Shown here piece by piece: positions 16,664 to 27,342 of a DNA stretch of 64,000 bases; the first letter of the stretch is position 1, and the number at the start of each line of letters is the position of its first letter. Location: assembly GCF_011764565.1 (NCBI RefSeq), contig NZ_AP022871.1:930001-994000 (forward strand), given 5' to 3'. Source of the stretch: Phytohabitans suffuscus (GTDB lineage: Bacteria > Actinomycetota > Actinomycetes > Mycobacteriales > Micromonosporaceae). The notes beneath the pieces were generated by a model. That model was given only the letters and a program-made list of their open reading frames with translations, did no database searches and was not told where the DNA came from. A program made the position numbers and the translations under genes.

Positions 16664-17788
16664 CTATGGCTCCTGGAGGTCTCCGGGGACCAGGCGCCAG
16701 TCGCGGGCCACCCAGATGGGGCTGGCCGGGTCGCCGTCGAGCGTCATGGGGGCCCGCCAGGCCGGCACCGCGGGGCGGCCGCTCGCCAGCCAGCGGTCGA
16801 CGAGGGCCGACGCGCGCTCCGCGTAGGCCCTCGCGTTTGGGCCGCTGCCGTCCACCGCGCCGTCCGGCCAGATCGCCGCGCCGCCGCCGGTCAGCTCGTC
16901 GAGCAGGGCGCAGCCGCCGTTGCCGGCGCTGTCGGGCGTGTGGGCGTACGTCGTGCGGGAGTCCCAGGCGCCCAGCGCGAACCACAGGTCGTGGTATCCG
17001 AACACGTCGAGCGGCGGGTCGAAGCGGGCCGGGTGGCTCACCGTCGCCGCGGGGAGCGGGTCGCCGCCGAGCGGGTGGGCGCCGGGGTACACGGCGGAGA
17101 GCGGGCCGGCCGCCGACATGAAACCAGCGGCGCAGACGCCGGCCGCGTGCACGGTGCCGCCGGCGGCGCGGGTGACGCGGAGCACCGGGTGGTGGCCGGC
17201 GTGGCGGGTCGGCGCGAGCACGAAGCCGCCGGGGGCGAGCTGGTCGAGCCACAGCGGTGAGGCGCCGGCCACGCCGACCGTCACGATCACCCGGTCGTAC
17301 GGGGCGCCCGCCGCCCAGCCCGCGTAGCCGTCGCCGAGCTGGAGGTCCACTGTGGAGTGTACGGAGGCGAGCGCGGCCCCCGCCCGCTCCACCACGTCCG
17401 GCTGTACGTCCACAGTGGTCACACGTGCGCCGGTGGCGGACATCAGCGCGGCGTTGTAGCCGGTGCCCGCGCCCACCTCCAGCACCCGCGTGCCCGGCCC
17501 GATGCCGAGCGCCTCGATCATCGTGGCCATCAGCGAGGGCTGGCTGGACGAGCTGGTCGCCCGGCCGTCCTCGACCTTCGTGACCAGCACGTCGTTGGTG
17601 TAGACGGCGTCCAGGAAGCCCTCGGCGTCCGGGGCGACCCACGTGCCGTCCCGGCCGTGGAAGCCCTCCGTGACGAACGCCTCCCGCGGCACCGTCGCGA
17701 ACGCCTCCGCCACCTCGGGACGGGTGATGGCCCCCTCGCGCCACAGCCTTTCGGCGAAGCGCCGGCGCGGCTGCGCGGAGGAGGCCAT
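16664..17788 (-). CDS. PCMT-family (protein-L-isoaspartate) methyltransferase-like, 374 aa
   Basis: A SAM-dependent methyltransferase of the PCMT type. The N-terminal helices (RFAERLWREGAITRPEVAEA) are followed by the PCMT hallmark with SSSSQPSLMATMIEALG, then motif I VLEVGAGTGYNAALM and VTTVDVQPDV. The C-terminal ~150 residues are an extra domain seen in longer actinobacterial PCMT-like proteins, some of which modify peptides rather than repairing isoaspartate. I see no RiPP precursor beside it. The start ATG at 17788 has only a weak ribosome site. It is followed by repeat element copy 1. Confidence 0.8.
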   Translation of the reverse strand: MASSAQPRRRFAERLWREGAITRPEVAEAFATVPREAFVTEGFHGRDGTWVAPDAEGFLDAVYTNDVLVTKVEDGRATSSSSQPSLMATMIEALGIGPGTRVLEVGAGTGYNAALMSATGARVTTVDVQPDVVERAGAALASVHSTVDLQLGDGYAGWAAGAPYDRVIVTVGVAGASPLWLDQLAPGGFVLAPTRHAGHHPVLRVTRAAGGTVHAAGVCAAGFMSAAGPLSAVYPGAHPLGGDPLPAATVSHPARFDPPLDVFGYHDLWFALGAWDSRTTYAHTPDSAGNGGCALLDELTGGGAAIWPDGAVDGSGPNARAYAERASALVDRWLASGRPAVPAWRAPMTLDGDPASPIWVARDWRLVPGDLQEP

Positions 17789-17820
17789 CACACCACCGTA
17801 GGGGAGTCGCCGGCCGGACG

Positions 17821-19121
17821 TCAGGTCAGGTCGAACTCCGGGTTGCCCAGCCCGGTCACCCACTTGCGGATCTTGTCGACGTCGGTGCCGGCGAAGGCCA
17901 GGCTGAGCATGAGCAGCAGCCGCGCCTTCTGCGGCAGCAGGTCGTCACCGGCGATGATCGGCTGGGTCGTGCTGCCGCCGTACACCGAGCCGGAGCCGGT
18001 GCGCGTCGTGCTCACGAAGACCACGCCCTTGGCCGCGGCGGCCGTGCGGGCCGCGCCCTGCGCCGACGACAGGCCGCCCGCGCCGGTGCCGGCGGTGACG
18101 ATGCCCTTGACGCCCGCGTCCGCGAACGCCGTGATCGCCTCGCCGCCCGCCTGCTGGTAGCCGGTCACCACCTCGACCCGGGCAGCGCCTCGGGGCCGAG
18201 CTTGTTCAGGTTGAACGGCGTGTACCACTTGCTCTTGTCGTCGCACTCCTGGATGCGGGCCGGCGCGCGACCGACCTTGATGTTGGAGCCGTCGATCCAG
18301 CCGAGCACGCCGAACTCGCGGGTCTGGAACGTGTCCATCCGGTACGAGCTGGTCTTCGTGACGTCGCGCGCGGCGTGGAACTCGTCGCCGAGCATCAGCA
18401 CGGCGCCGTAGCAGTACGTGGCCTGGCTGGCCGCCAGCACGATCGCGTTGTAGAGGTTGGCCGGGCCGTCGGCGCCGATCACCTTCGGGCCGTCCGGCGA
18501 GACCGCCGCCCACGGGCGCATCGCTCCGGTGAGCACCACCGGCTTCTGGCTGCGCACCGAGAGGTCGAGCCAGTACGCGAACTCCTCCATCGTGTCCGTG
18601 CCGGTGGTGACCACCACGCCGTCGGAGGACTTCAGCGCCTTCTCCACGGCCAGGGTCAGCGCGTGGAACTCGGGGATCGTGTAGCCGCCGGAACCCTTGT
18701 TGCCGAACTGCACGGTGCTGACGTCGGCGACGGCACCGATCTCCGGCTGGAGGTAGCCGACCATGTCGCCGATCGCGATCTGGCCGGAGCGGTAGTTCTG
18801 GAAGCTGCTGCGCGAGGTCGCGACCCCGGAGATGGTGCCGCCGGTGCCGATGACGGTCACCTTGGGCTTCTTGGCCTTCGCCGAGGCGAGGGCCTGGGTG
18901 TACGCGACGCTTTCGATGTTCGTCAGGGTTTCGACGCCGTCGACCTTGACGGACGTGGAGTCGCTTTCGGGAGCGGGGGCCGCCGACGGCTGGCCCAGCG
19001 CGGAGACGACGAGGGCCGCGGTGACCGCGGCCGACACGACGGGGAGGAGTACGGCGCCGAGGCGCGAAAACGATCTCTTCGGCATGCGGGAGATCGTCAG
19101 GGCCACTCGTTTCAGTCGCAT
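17821..19121 (-). CDS. secreted type II L-asparaginase (one frameshift)
   Basis: Hydrolyses asparagine to aspartate and ammonia outside the cytoplasm. A signal peptide/anchor covers about residues 1-45. Both catalytic Thr signatures are present: VIGTGGTISG and TTGTDTMEE. The frame breaks near 18180: one extra C in the run within CTGCCCGGG restores EALPRVEVVTGY and a C-terminus ending NPEFDLT at 17821, giving about 433 residues. This is probably a sequencing error rather than a mutation, since many genes here show the same kind of loss. It stands alone between the PCMT-like and MBL-fold genes. Confidence 0.8.
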
Positions 19122-19168
19122 TGCCCCGGCGTTGCGTCACTTGATCAACTATACGAGAAACCGCATGG

Positions 19169-20331
19169 TCAACCGCTCAGCGGCTGCCACCACGCGTCGA
19201 CCACGGGCGGCGCCGCCACGTCGATCCGATCGCCCGGACGCGGGATCGCCACCGGGACGTCGTACGCCTTCGCCTCCCGCCACAGCCGGTCGACCGGCTC
19301 GCTCCACGAGTGGTACGAGAGCACGAACGTCGCCCAGTGCACCGGCAGCAGCAGCCCCGCGCGCACGTCGACGTGTGCCTTGACCGCGTCCTCCGGTGTC
19401 ATGTGGATGTCCGGCCACGCCACGCTGTAGGCGCCGATCTGGATGAGGCTCGCCTCGAACGGCCCGTACTTCTCGCCGATCGCCGCGTACCCGTCGAAGT
19501 AGCCGGAGTCGCCGGTGTAGAAGACCTTCCGCCCGCCGGCCTCGACCACCCACGAGCCCCACAGCGTGCGGTCGCGGGCGAAGAGGCGGCCGGAGAAGTG
19601 GCGGGCGGCGGTGGCGGTCAGGCGCAGGCCGGCGGCGCTCGCCGAGCGGCCCGCGCGGCCGGCCCCGTCCGGCCCCGTCGTCGCGCTCGCCGGGTGCCCC
19701 GGGCCGCCCGCGCCGTCCGATCCCGCCGTCGCGCTCGCCGCCGCGCTCGCCGGTCCGGATCCTGAGGCGAGGTCGACGCCGTCGTCCCAGTCGAGCTCGA
19801 CGATCCGCCGCCGCGGCACCCGCCAGCGGTCGAGGTGGGCGCCGACCCGAGCGGCACCACGAAGGGCGCCTCCTGGGTGCGGACCAGCTCGCGCACGGTG
19901 GGCAGGTCGAGGTGGTCGTAGTGGTCGTGCGAGATCACGATCGCGTCGAGCGGGGGCAGCGCGTCCAGCGGCACCGGCGGCGGGTGCAGCCGGCGCGGCC
20001 CGGCGAACGGGAACGGCGAGCACCGCTTGCTCCACACCGGGTCGAAGAGCACCCGCCGGCCGTCGATCTCGACGAGCGTGCTCGCGTGCCCGTACCAGGT
20101 CAGGTGCAGGCCCTCGGCGGGCGCCGCACCCGGCGTGCCCAGCGGGACCGGTCCGGTGGGCCGGCGCACCTGCTTGCCGAAGATCATCTCGCGGGCGGCG
20201 GTCCTGGCCGCGCCCCGAGGCAGCGCCGTGGCCGCCGCGGTGTTGTGGAAGCGCCCGTCCCGGAACTGCGGGGACGCGCCGACGGCCGCGGCGGCCGGGC
20301 GGCCGCCGAAAGCGGCGGGACCCAGGTTCAC
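19169..20331 (-). CDS. MBL-fold metal-dependent hydrolase (one frameshift)
   Basis: A beta-lactamase-fold hydrolase of the UlaG/NAPE-PLD-like type. The N-terminal segment PQFRDGRFHNT is typical of that group. The first metal motif is HxHxDH in SHDHYDHLD; later ligands appear in FYTGDSGYFDGY and LPVHWATF. One base is missing in a G run near 19852 (VPLG then VGAHLDRW in the next frame). The start GTG at 20331 has AGGAGGG upstream. An unusual Ala/Gly/Ser-rich insertion of about 45 residues (around 19650-19760) interrupts the domain. The substrate is unknown; phospholipid-like or phosphodiester bonds are possible. Confidence 0.8.
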
Positions 20332-20347
20332 ACTCCACCCTCCTTGT

Positions 20348-20446
20348 CCGATCACTCGTGCGACGCCGGTCGCTCGTGCGACGCTCAATCGCTCGTGCGA
20401 CGCCGACCGCTCGTGCGACGTCCGACCGCTCGTGCGGCGCTGAAGG
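20348..20446. repeat. five tandem ~20-bp repeats
   Basis: CGCTCGTGCGACG-type units (ending C-C or T-C) recur five times at about 20-bp spacing in the gap between the divergent MBL-fold and sthA genes. Units vary at a few positions. The spacing is close to two helical turns, so cooperative regulator binding is possible; simple slippage is the alternative. It is not a CRISPR array because there are no distinct spacers. Confidence 0.75.
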
Positions 20447-20517
20447 CGACGTCTGCCCAACCGTACGACGATCACGGCCGGATCTTCGTAAGGCCCCGGT
20501 AACCCGGGCCTGCGAGA

Positions 20518-21930
20518 ATGGTCCTCGTGTATGACTACGACGTGCTCGTGCTGGGCTCCGGCCCCGGCGGGCAGAAGGCCGCGATCGCCGCCGCCAAGCT
20601 CGGCCGCCGGGTCGCCGTGATCGAGCGACGTCACATGGTGGGCGGGGTGTGCATCAACACCGGCACGATCCCGTCGAAGACGCTGCGCGAGGCCGTGCTC
20701 TACCTGACGGGCCTCAACCAGCGCGAGATGTACGGGCAGAGCTACCGGCTCAAGGACGACATCACCGTCGACGACCTCACGGCCCGCACGCAGCACGTCA
20801 TCGGCCGCGAGACCGACGTCATCCGCAGCCAGCTCGCCCGCAACCGGATCCGGCTGCTGACCGGCACCGGCACGTTCGCCGACCCGCACGCGCTGCAGGT
20901 CACCGACGACTCCGGCCGCGAGTCCAAAGTGACCGCCGAAAAGATCGTGGTGGCCGCCGGCACCCGCCCGGCCCGCCCGTCCACGGTCGAGTTCGACGAC
21001 CGCACGATCATCGACTCCGACGGCATCCTCAACCTGGAGAACGTCCCCCAGTCGCTGGTCGTGGTGGGCGCCGGCGTGATCGGCATCGAGTACGCGTCGA
21101 TGTTCGCCGCCCTGGGCTCCAAGGTCACGGTGGTCGAGCGCCGCGACCGGATGCTCGAGTTCTGCGACCTGGAGATCATCGAGGCGCTCAAGTACCACCT
21201 GCGCGACCTGGCGGTGACGTTCCGGTTCAGCGAGACCGTCGCGTCCGTCGAGCGCCGGGCCAACGGCGCGCTCGCCGTGCTGGAGAGCGGCAAGCGGATC
21301 GCCGCCGACGTCGTCATGTACTCGGCCGGCCGCCAGGGCATGGCCGACCAGCTCAACCTGGAGGCCGCCGGCCTCAGCGCCGACAGCCGCGGGCGCATCA
21401 AGGTCGACGAGCACTTCCGCACCGCGGTGCCCCACATCTACGCGGTCGGCGACGTGATCGGCTTTCCCGCGCTCGCCTCCACCTCCATGGAGCAGGGCCG
21501 GCTGGCCGCCCACCACGCCTGCGACGAGCCGGTGCGCGCCATGCACGAGCTCCAGCCGATCGGCATCTACACCATCCCCGAGATCAGCTTCGTCGGCCGC
21601 ACCGAAGACGAGCTGACCGAAAAGCGCGTGCCCTTCGAGACCGGCGTATCCCGCTACCGCGAGCTGGCCCGCGGCCAGATCATCGGCGACTCGTACGGCA
21701 TGCTCAAGCTCCTCGTCTCCCCCGACGACCGCACCCTGCTGGGCGTCCACGTCTTCGGCACCGGCGCCACCGAGATCATCCACATCGGCCAGGCCGTGAT
21801 GGGCTGCAAGGGCACCATCGACTACCTGGTCGACACCGTCTTCAACTACCCGACCCTCGCCGAGTCCTACAAGGTGGCCGCCCTGGACGCGATGAACAAG
21901 ATGCGCAGCATCGACCGCATGCGCGCCTGA
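20518..21930 (+). CDS. sthA: soluble pyridine nucleotide transhydrogenase, 470 aa
   Basis: A flavoprotein that moves reducing equivalents between NADPH and NAD in the cytosol. It has a dihydrolipoamide dehydrogenase-like fold: FAD motif GSGPGG near residue 12, NAD(P) motif [13 protein letters not shown] near 185, FAD site YAVGDVIG, and a C-terminal dimerisation domain. The redox-site region reads [12 protein letters not shown], with Thr where disulfide reductases have the second Cys; this distinguishes SthA from Lpd. The start ATG at 20518 is near the likely promoter; a GTG three codons on is an alternative. Repeat element copy 2 follows 46 bp after the stop. Confidence 0.92.
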   Translation: MVLVYDYDVLVLGSGPGGQKAAIAAAKLGRRVAVIERRHMVGGVCINTGTIPSKTLREAVLYLTGLNQREMYGQSYRLKDDITVDDLTARTQHVIGRETDVIRSQLARNRIRLLTGTGTFADPHALQVTDDSGRESKVTAEKIVVAAGTRPARPSTVEFDDRTIIDSDGILNLENVPQSLVVVGAGVIGIEYASMFAALGSKVTVVERRDRMLEFCDLEIIEALKYHLRDLAVTFRFSETVASVERRANGALAVLESGKRIAADVVMYSAGRQGMADQLNLEAAGLSADSRGRIKVDEHFRTAVPHIYAVGDVIGFPALASTSMEQGRLAAHHACDEPVRAMHELQPIGIYTIPEISFVGRTEDELTEKRVPFETGVSRYRELARGQIIGDSYGMLKLLVSPDDRTLLGVHVFGTGATEIIHIGQAVMGCKGTIDYLVDTVFNYPTLAESYKVAALDAMNKMRSIDRMRA

Positions 21931-21976
21931 GCCCGACCGCCACTCCGTCCAAAGAGGACCCAACCCGAAGGCCGTG

Positions 21977-22033
21977 GGCTACCGCGACGTCCGCCGTGGT
22001 CCAGACCGTTGCTCCCGCGGCCTCACCCTCCGC
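21977..22033 (+). repeat. post-stop repeat element, copy 2
   Basis: The same element as copy 1, beginning GGCTACCGCGACGTCCGC and ending CCTCACCCTCCGC, 46 bp after the sthA stop and read in the gene's direction. Confidence 0.75.
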
Positions 22034-22438
22034 GCTCCAACGGCCTCCCGGCCGCGCCCGGTCCGCCCGGCGGAACGAAAGGCACCTTGTGGAGGCCGCA
22101 CAACGTGCCCGCGGTGCCGCCGAGGCACGACCTCCCGCCCGGTGGTTGGTAGCGCGACCCCGTCTCCCGGCCCGAAGTGGTGGCGCTGGTCCCGCCCCCA
22201 CTCTCCGCCGCCACCGGGCCGAGGCGGTCCAGCTCTGTCCACAGTGGCCGGTGCGTCGGGCCGCCTCCTGCCGACTCGCCCGCTTGACGCACGGCCCCGA
22301 AGGACCGGTTCCGGGTGATCGTGGACGCCAGCCGCCTCCACAGGACCTTGCCGCCAGTCAAGACAGCCCCGTGACCTGCGGATATGCCGGTGACCACCCT
22401 ATTCCCATGACCAACACTCGGAGACCGGCCCGAGACGC

Positions 22439-22488
22439 AGATCGTGGTAGACAGCTGCACCCATAGCAACCGCCACGTACCACGATCC
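22439..22488. repeat. 50-bp hairpin repeat, divergent copy
   Basis: Outer arms GATCGTGGTA and TACCACGATCC are intact; the inner part is diverged. A member of the hairpin family also seen at 23679, 29441, 29870, 51314 and 59791. Confidence 0.7.
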
Positions 22489-23339
22489 GTCCACAACCAG
22501 CCGACCCCGACGCCGATCAAGGAGCGACCCACCGCCCGGCACCACCTACCCCCAACAAATGCGGGCGCAAACGCCGCCAAAACCCACAAATCAGCGATCC
22601 TCCCGGCCACGTTTCCGCAGGCCACGACAATCCGCGAGTCCGCCACGATCAGCTGGCCAATCAGGACAAACCAGACCCCGACCCTGGAAGACCTCCGCGA
22701 CCACCACGGACGTTTCCGAGGTTGGGGCACTGCCTGTCCATGTTGGTGGTCCGGGTGGGCGATCAACCCCGGACCTGCGGTTGAGCTGCCGCGATGTCCG
22801 TCCTGGTGCGGACCGTTGGGTGCGTTCCCGCGCGGCCTCACCCTCCGCACGGTCCACAACCCTGCCACGGCGGCCGCACCGTGCCACCGGATCAAGGGCG
22901 TTGATCGTTTCGCCCGGATTCCGCGTTCCACCCGGCGCGCCACCCGGATTCTGGGCGAACGATCACACACCGCACCGGAATCCTCGCCATCGGGGACGTC
23001 TCGCAACTACCGGCGCCACGACCGCGACCGGCGACACGCGACCCGCTCGGACCTCGACCCCGAAAGCTCACAGAGACCTCCCAGGCCAGGGTTTCCGGTT
23101 TGTCCCCATTGGCGAGCGGATCGTGGACGGCAGTTGCACCTGCGGGGGCGGCTCGCGTCCACATTCAGCCGGAACCGATCCCTCAGGCCGCGCAGGAAAG
23201 GCGGACAAATCCGCAGAAAGCAACCGTCCGCAAAGATCATACAGAAAGAGCCGCACTCTCGGCCCGGAAGCCCCTGAGACATTTCGTGGTCGGACTGCTC
23301 CTGTCCGTCCACATTGGTGGGCGATCGGTGCACAACCCC

Positions 23340-23548
23340 AGATCTTGACGACTTTGGGTCGGATACGAGTCTTCTTCTTGGTTGGCGGGCGCTCGCCCGC
23401 AATACCCCCATCGAGCGACACGCCAACTCGCAGAAGCCCCAGCTCGGGCGGCGCAGGCAGGCTTCGCGGTCCTCCAAACCGGCGACTTGACGCAAGACTG
23501 CCAAAAACCAAGAAGAAGACTCAAACGAGCCCCAAATCGTCAAGATCT
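23340..23548. mobile_element. 209-bp MITE-like element
   Basis: It is bounded by AGATCTTGACGA-type ends facing each other, with inverted arms extending ~45 bp and including a perfect 17-bp pair (GAGTCTTCTTCTTGGTT at 23367-23383 and its complement at 23506-23522). It has no coding capacity. Its outer ~20 bp match the ends of the transposase-bearing element at 59929-61485, and even the sequences outside the two elements are homologous, so it looks like a non-autonomous derivative of that IS. Confidence 0.75.
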
Positions 23549-23678
23549 CAAGCCAGATGCCAGACGCGGCGGACCAGCTCCACATCGTCGGGCGAGTATC
23601 TGTCCACAGTGGTCTGCGGACCGGCCCATTTCTGCTGGTTTGTCGGCCGGCCGCAGGGCCCGGGGGTTCGGTCTCAAC

Positions 23679-23728
23679 GGATCGTGGTACGGATCCGCCC
23701 CCATGAGGGCGGTTTCATACCACGATCC
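23679..23728. repeat. 50-bp hairpin repeat
   Basis: A near-perfect palindrome: GGATCGTGGTA, then GGATCCGCCCCC, then GAGGGCGGTTTC and TACCACGATCC. It is almost the reverse complement of the copy at 59791-59839, with shared flanks. Confidence 0.8.
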
Positions 23729-24127
23729 GCCGCGATCGCCCCGCGAGCATGGATCCGACCCCGGCTGCCCGGTGCAGCCGGTCGGGGAGGTGATTGCCGA
23801 CACCCTACGGCGCGGCGGCGCGGGGCGGAGGCTGGCTGAGGGATGGCGCCGCGACCGAAATCGGCTGGTTTATGCCGTCGGCGGGTGATCGTGGGCCGCG
23901 ACCGCCGCTCCGAGGGTGGCTCACGTCCGCGGTCAGCCGAAACCGATCCCGCAGGCCGCGCGACGGACGGGCAGATCGGCAGAAAGTGGCCGGGCGCCAG
24001 CTCGGGGAGCGACCGGGGCGGCTCTCCCCTACCCCGACCACCGCGGCAAGACGACCACTGTGGACAGACCTCGGACCTGACCGAGGAGCTGCCCAGGACC
24101 GGCGGAAGCCCGTGGGGTTGGGGAACC

Positions 24128-24185
24128 GCGGAGGGTGAGGCCGCGGGAGCAACGGTCTGGACCACGGCGGGCATCGCGGTAGCTC
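24128..24185 (-). repeat. post-stop repeat element, copy 3
   Basis: The same ~58-bp element, starting 7 bp beyond the fumarylacetoacetase stop and oriented with that gene. Confidence 0.75.
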
Positions 24186-24192
24186 AATGTGC

Positions 24193-25431
24193 TTAGGTTT
24201 GGATCCTCTCGGGACCGCGCGGCGGCGAGGCTACGACCACGCCGGTGACCTCGCCGAGGGCCAGCTCCGGGCGGCCCGGTGCGGCCGGCACCCGGCCCCG
24301 GATGACCACCTCGTCGCCGTCCTCCAGGAAGGAACGGGTCAGCCCGCCGGGCAGCTCGATCGGCGACCGGCCGGCGCGGCTCAGCTCCATCAGCGAGCCG
24401 GCCTGGTCCGGCTCCGGGCCGCTGACCGTGCCGGAGGCGAAGAGGTCGCCGGGGCGGATGGAGGCGCCGTTGACGGTCAGGTGGGCGAGCATCTGCGCGG
24501 CGGTCCAGTACATCGCGGGGAACGGCGGGTGCGACACGACCGTGCCGTTCAGCTCTATCTCCAGCGCGATGTCGAGCCCCCACGGCGGCAGCGCCGTATC
24601 GTCCAGATAGGACGCCAGCGGGACGTCGCGGGCGGGCGGCGGCGTCCGGGCGCTGTCGAGGGCATCGAGGGGTACCACCCACGGGGAGACCGACGTCGCG
24701 AACGACTTGCCCAGGAACGGGCCGAGCGGTACGTACTCCCATGCCTGCAGGTCGCGCGCGGACCAGTCGTTGACCAGGCACACGCCGAAGACGTGCTCGG
24801 CCGCGTCGGCCAGGGCGACCGGCTCGCCGAGGCGGGTGGCGGCGCCGAGCACGAAGCCCACCTCGGCCTCGATGTCGAGCCGGAGGCTGGGTCCGACCTC
24901 GACGGCGTCGCCGACCCGGCGCTGCCCGTGCGGGCGGGCGACCGGCGTGCCCGAGACGACGACCGTGCCCGAGCGCCCGTGGTACCCGATCGGCAGGTGC
25001 TTCCAGTTTTCCGGCAGCGGCGGCGAGTTGGGGCGGAAGATGCGGCCGATCGCCGAGGCGTGGTGCTCGGAGGCGTAGAAGTCGACGTAGTCGCCGACGG
25101 CGAACGGCAGATGGGTCTGCCCGATCGGCCGCAACAGGGGCTCGACGACGGGCCTGAGTGAGTCGTCAGTCAGCCACGAGCGCACCGCCGCCCGCAGCCG
25201 CCGCCAGGTCCGCGCCGGCGCGGCGAGCAGCGGGTTGAGCACCGGCTCGGATACCAGCGGCGCCAGGTCGGGTGCCAGGCGCGCGCACGCCGCCGCCAGG
25301 TCGAGCGCCTGGTCGCCGATCCGCACCACGAGCCGCGGGGCGCCCGCGTAGGAGACGGCGCCGTACGGCAGGTTGTGCACACCATACGGGTGCCCGGCGC
25401 CGACGCCGGGCACCCACGTAACGGGACTCAC
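24193..25431 (-). CDS. fahA: fumarylacetoacetase, 412 aa
   Basis: Cleaves fumarylacetoacetate to fumarate and acetoacetate, the last step of tyrosine degradation. Key FAH segments are present: the metal and base region DFYASEHHASAIGRIFRPN, KHLPIGYHGRSGT, IEAEVGFVLG, and NDWSARDLQAWEYVPLGPF. I chose the GTG at 25431, ten bases after the stop of the dioxygenase gene, because conserved sequence starts there (TWVPGVGAGHPYGVHNLP). It forms an operon with hpd, presumably under the divergent Lrp-type regulator. No maleylacetoacetate isomerase gene is visible in the window. Confidence 0.92.
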   Translation of the reverse strand: MSPVTWVPGVGAGHPYGVHNLPYGAVSYAGAPRLVVRIGDQALDLAAACARLAPDLAPLVSEPVLNPLLAAPARTWRRLRAAVRSWLTDDSLRPVVEPLLRPIGQTHLPFAVGDYVDFYASEHHASAIGRIFRPNSPPLPENWKHLPIGYHGRSGTVVVSGTPVARPHGQRRVGDAVEVGPSLRLDIEAEVGFVLGAATRLGEPVALADAAEHVFGVCLVNDWSARDLQAWEYVPLGPFLGKSFATSVSPWVVPLDALDSARTPPPARDVPLASYLDDTALPPWGLDIALEIELNGTVVSHPPFPAMYWTAAQMLAHLTVNGASIRPGDLFASGTVSGPEPDQAGSLMELSRAGRSPIELPGGLTRSFLEDGDEVVIRGRVPAAPGRPELALGEVTGVVVASPPRGPERIQT

Positions 25432-25441
25432 CGCACCGACA

Positions 25442-26656
<1,215 letters not shown>

Positions 26657-26685
26657 TCAGGCTGCTGTGCAACTGGCGTATCGTG

Positions 26686-26742
26686 GGCTAGGCAGGTTGA
26701 GCAATTGGCACAGCCGATGTGGCAAATAGCTAGGCAGGTTGA
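26686..26742. promoter_or_regulatory. duplicated regulator site between hpd and lrp
   Basis: GCTAGGCAGGTTGA occurs twice (26687-26700 and 26729-26742), 42 bp apart or four helical turns, in the divergent promoter region. This suits an Lrp-type octamer contacting sites on one DNA face. The second copy also supplies the AGG-type ribosome site of the regulator gene. Confidence 0.6.
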
Positions 26743-26746
26743 CTAG

Positions 26747-27250
26747 ATGGAATTGGACACCCTCGACGTCGCGCTGCTCCGGCTGCTCACCGAGCACCCG
26801 CGCGTCGGCGTGCTGGAGCTGTCGCGCCTGGCCGGGGTCGCCCGCGCCACCGTCACCGCGCGGATGGAGCGGCTGCGCGCGTCCGGCGTCGTCACGGGGT
26901 ACGGGCCGCAGCTCGACCTCGCCGCCGCGGGCTACCCGGTGCAGGCGTTCGTCACGCTGGAGATCGCGCAGGGCCGGCTCGACGAGGTGACCGAGCACCT
27001 GGCGGCGCTGCCCGGCGTGCTGGAGGCGTACGCGACGACCGGCACCGGCGACGTGCTCTGCCGGCTCGCCGCCCGCTCCAACGACGACCTCCAGCAAATC
27101 CTGCTCGAACTCAACCGCTCGACCGGTATCCGCCGTTCCACAAGTGTGGTGGTCCTCTCGACGGTGGTCGCGCACCGTACGCTCCCGCTGCTCACCCACG
27201 GCCGGCAGCGGGGTGCGCACCACGCGCCGTCGTACAAGAACCCCGGCTGA
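26747..27250 (+). CDS. Lrp/AsnC family regulator, 167 aa
   Basis: The N-terminal HTH domain (residues 1-55; VLELSRLAGVARATVTARME) and C-terminal RAM ligand-binding domain (about 62-140; QAFVTLEIAQG, GVLEAYATTGTGDVLCR) are those of Lrp/AsnC proteins, which sense amino acids. It is transcribed away from hpd-fahA, so it most likely controls tyrosine catabolism, with tyrosine or a breakdown product as effector (inference). The tail beyond residue 145 is basic and probably disordered. Confidence 0.88.
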   Translation: MELDTLDVALLRLLTEHPRVGVLELSRLAGVARATVTARMERLRASGVVTGYGPQLDLAAAGYPVQAFVTLEIAQGRLDEVTEHLAALPGVLEAYATTGTGDVLCRLAARSNDDLQQILLELNRSTGIRRSTSVVVLSTVVAHRTLPLLTHGRQRGAHHAPSYKNPG

Positions 27251-27342
27251 GTTTCTGTAATGCCGGGATCTCGCGCCGGTCTCCACATACGGAAGGGTCG
27301 GCACCGGCACGCCTGGCGTGCCGCGCGGAGGGAGGCAGGCGG

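Larger units (their letters stand above)
21931..24192. other. 2.26-kb gene-free repeat cluster
   Basis: There are no real genes: the long open frames here run across repeats in both directions. It contains post-stop elements (21977-22033, 24128-24185 and a degenerate one at about 22783-22851), the 50-bp hairpin (22439-22488, 23679-23728), a 209-bp MITE-like element (23340-23548), several TGTCCACAGTGG-type motifs, and a block at 23679-23985 whose inverted copy lies at 59568-59839. The whole stretch reads as a mosaic of extragenic repeats accumulated between two convergent genes. Confidence 0.75.

Noticed and set aside
16664..17788. RiPP isoaspartate methyltransferase with nearby precursor
   Set aside because: I looked for short leader-type frames on both sides and found only repeats and the asparaginase gene.
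20348..20446. possible CRISPR array
   Set aside because: Units are contiguous ~20-bp repeats without distinct spacers and there are no cas genes.
19618..21963. 781-codon minus-strand frame covering sthA
   Set aside because: It only makes sense from about 20331 leftward, where it is the N-terminal half of the MBL-fold gene; the rest is antisense to sthA.
22559..23839. long open frame (~426 codons) in the repeat cluster
   Set aside because: It runs across hairpins, the MITE and post-stop elements, has no family resemblance, and is matched by similarly long frames on other strands; GC-driven.
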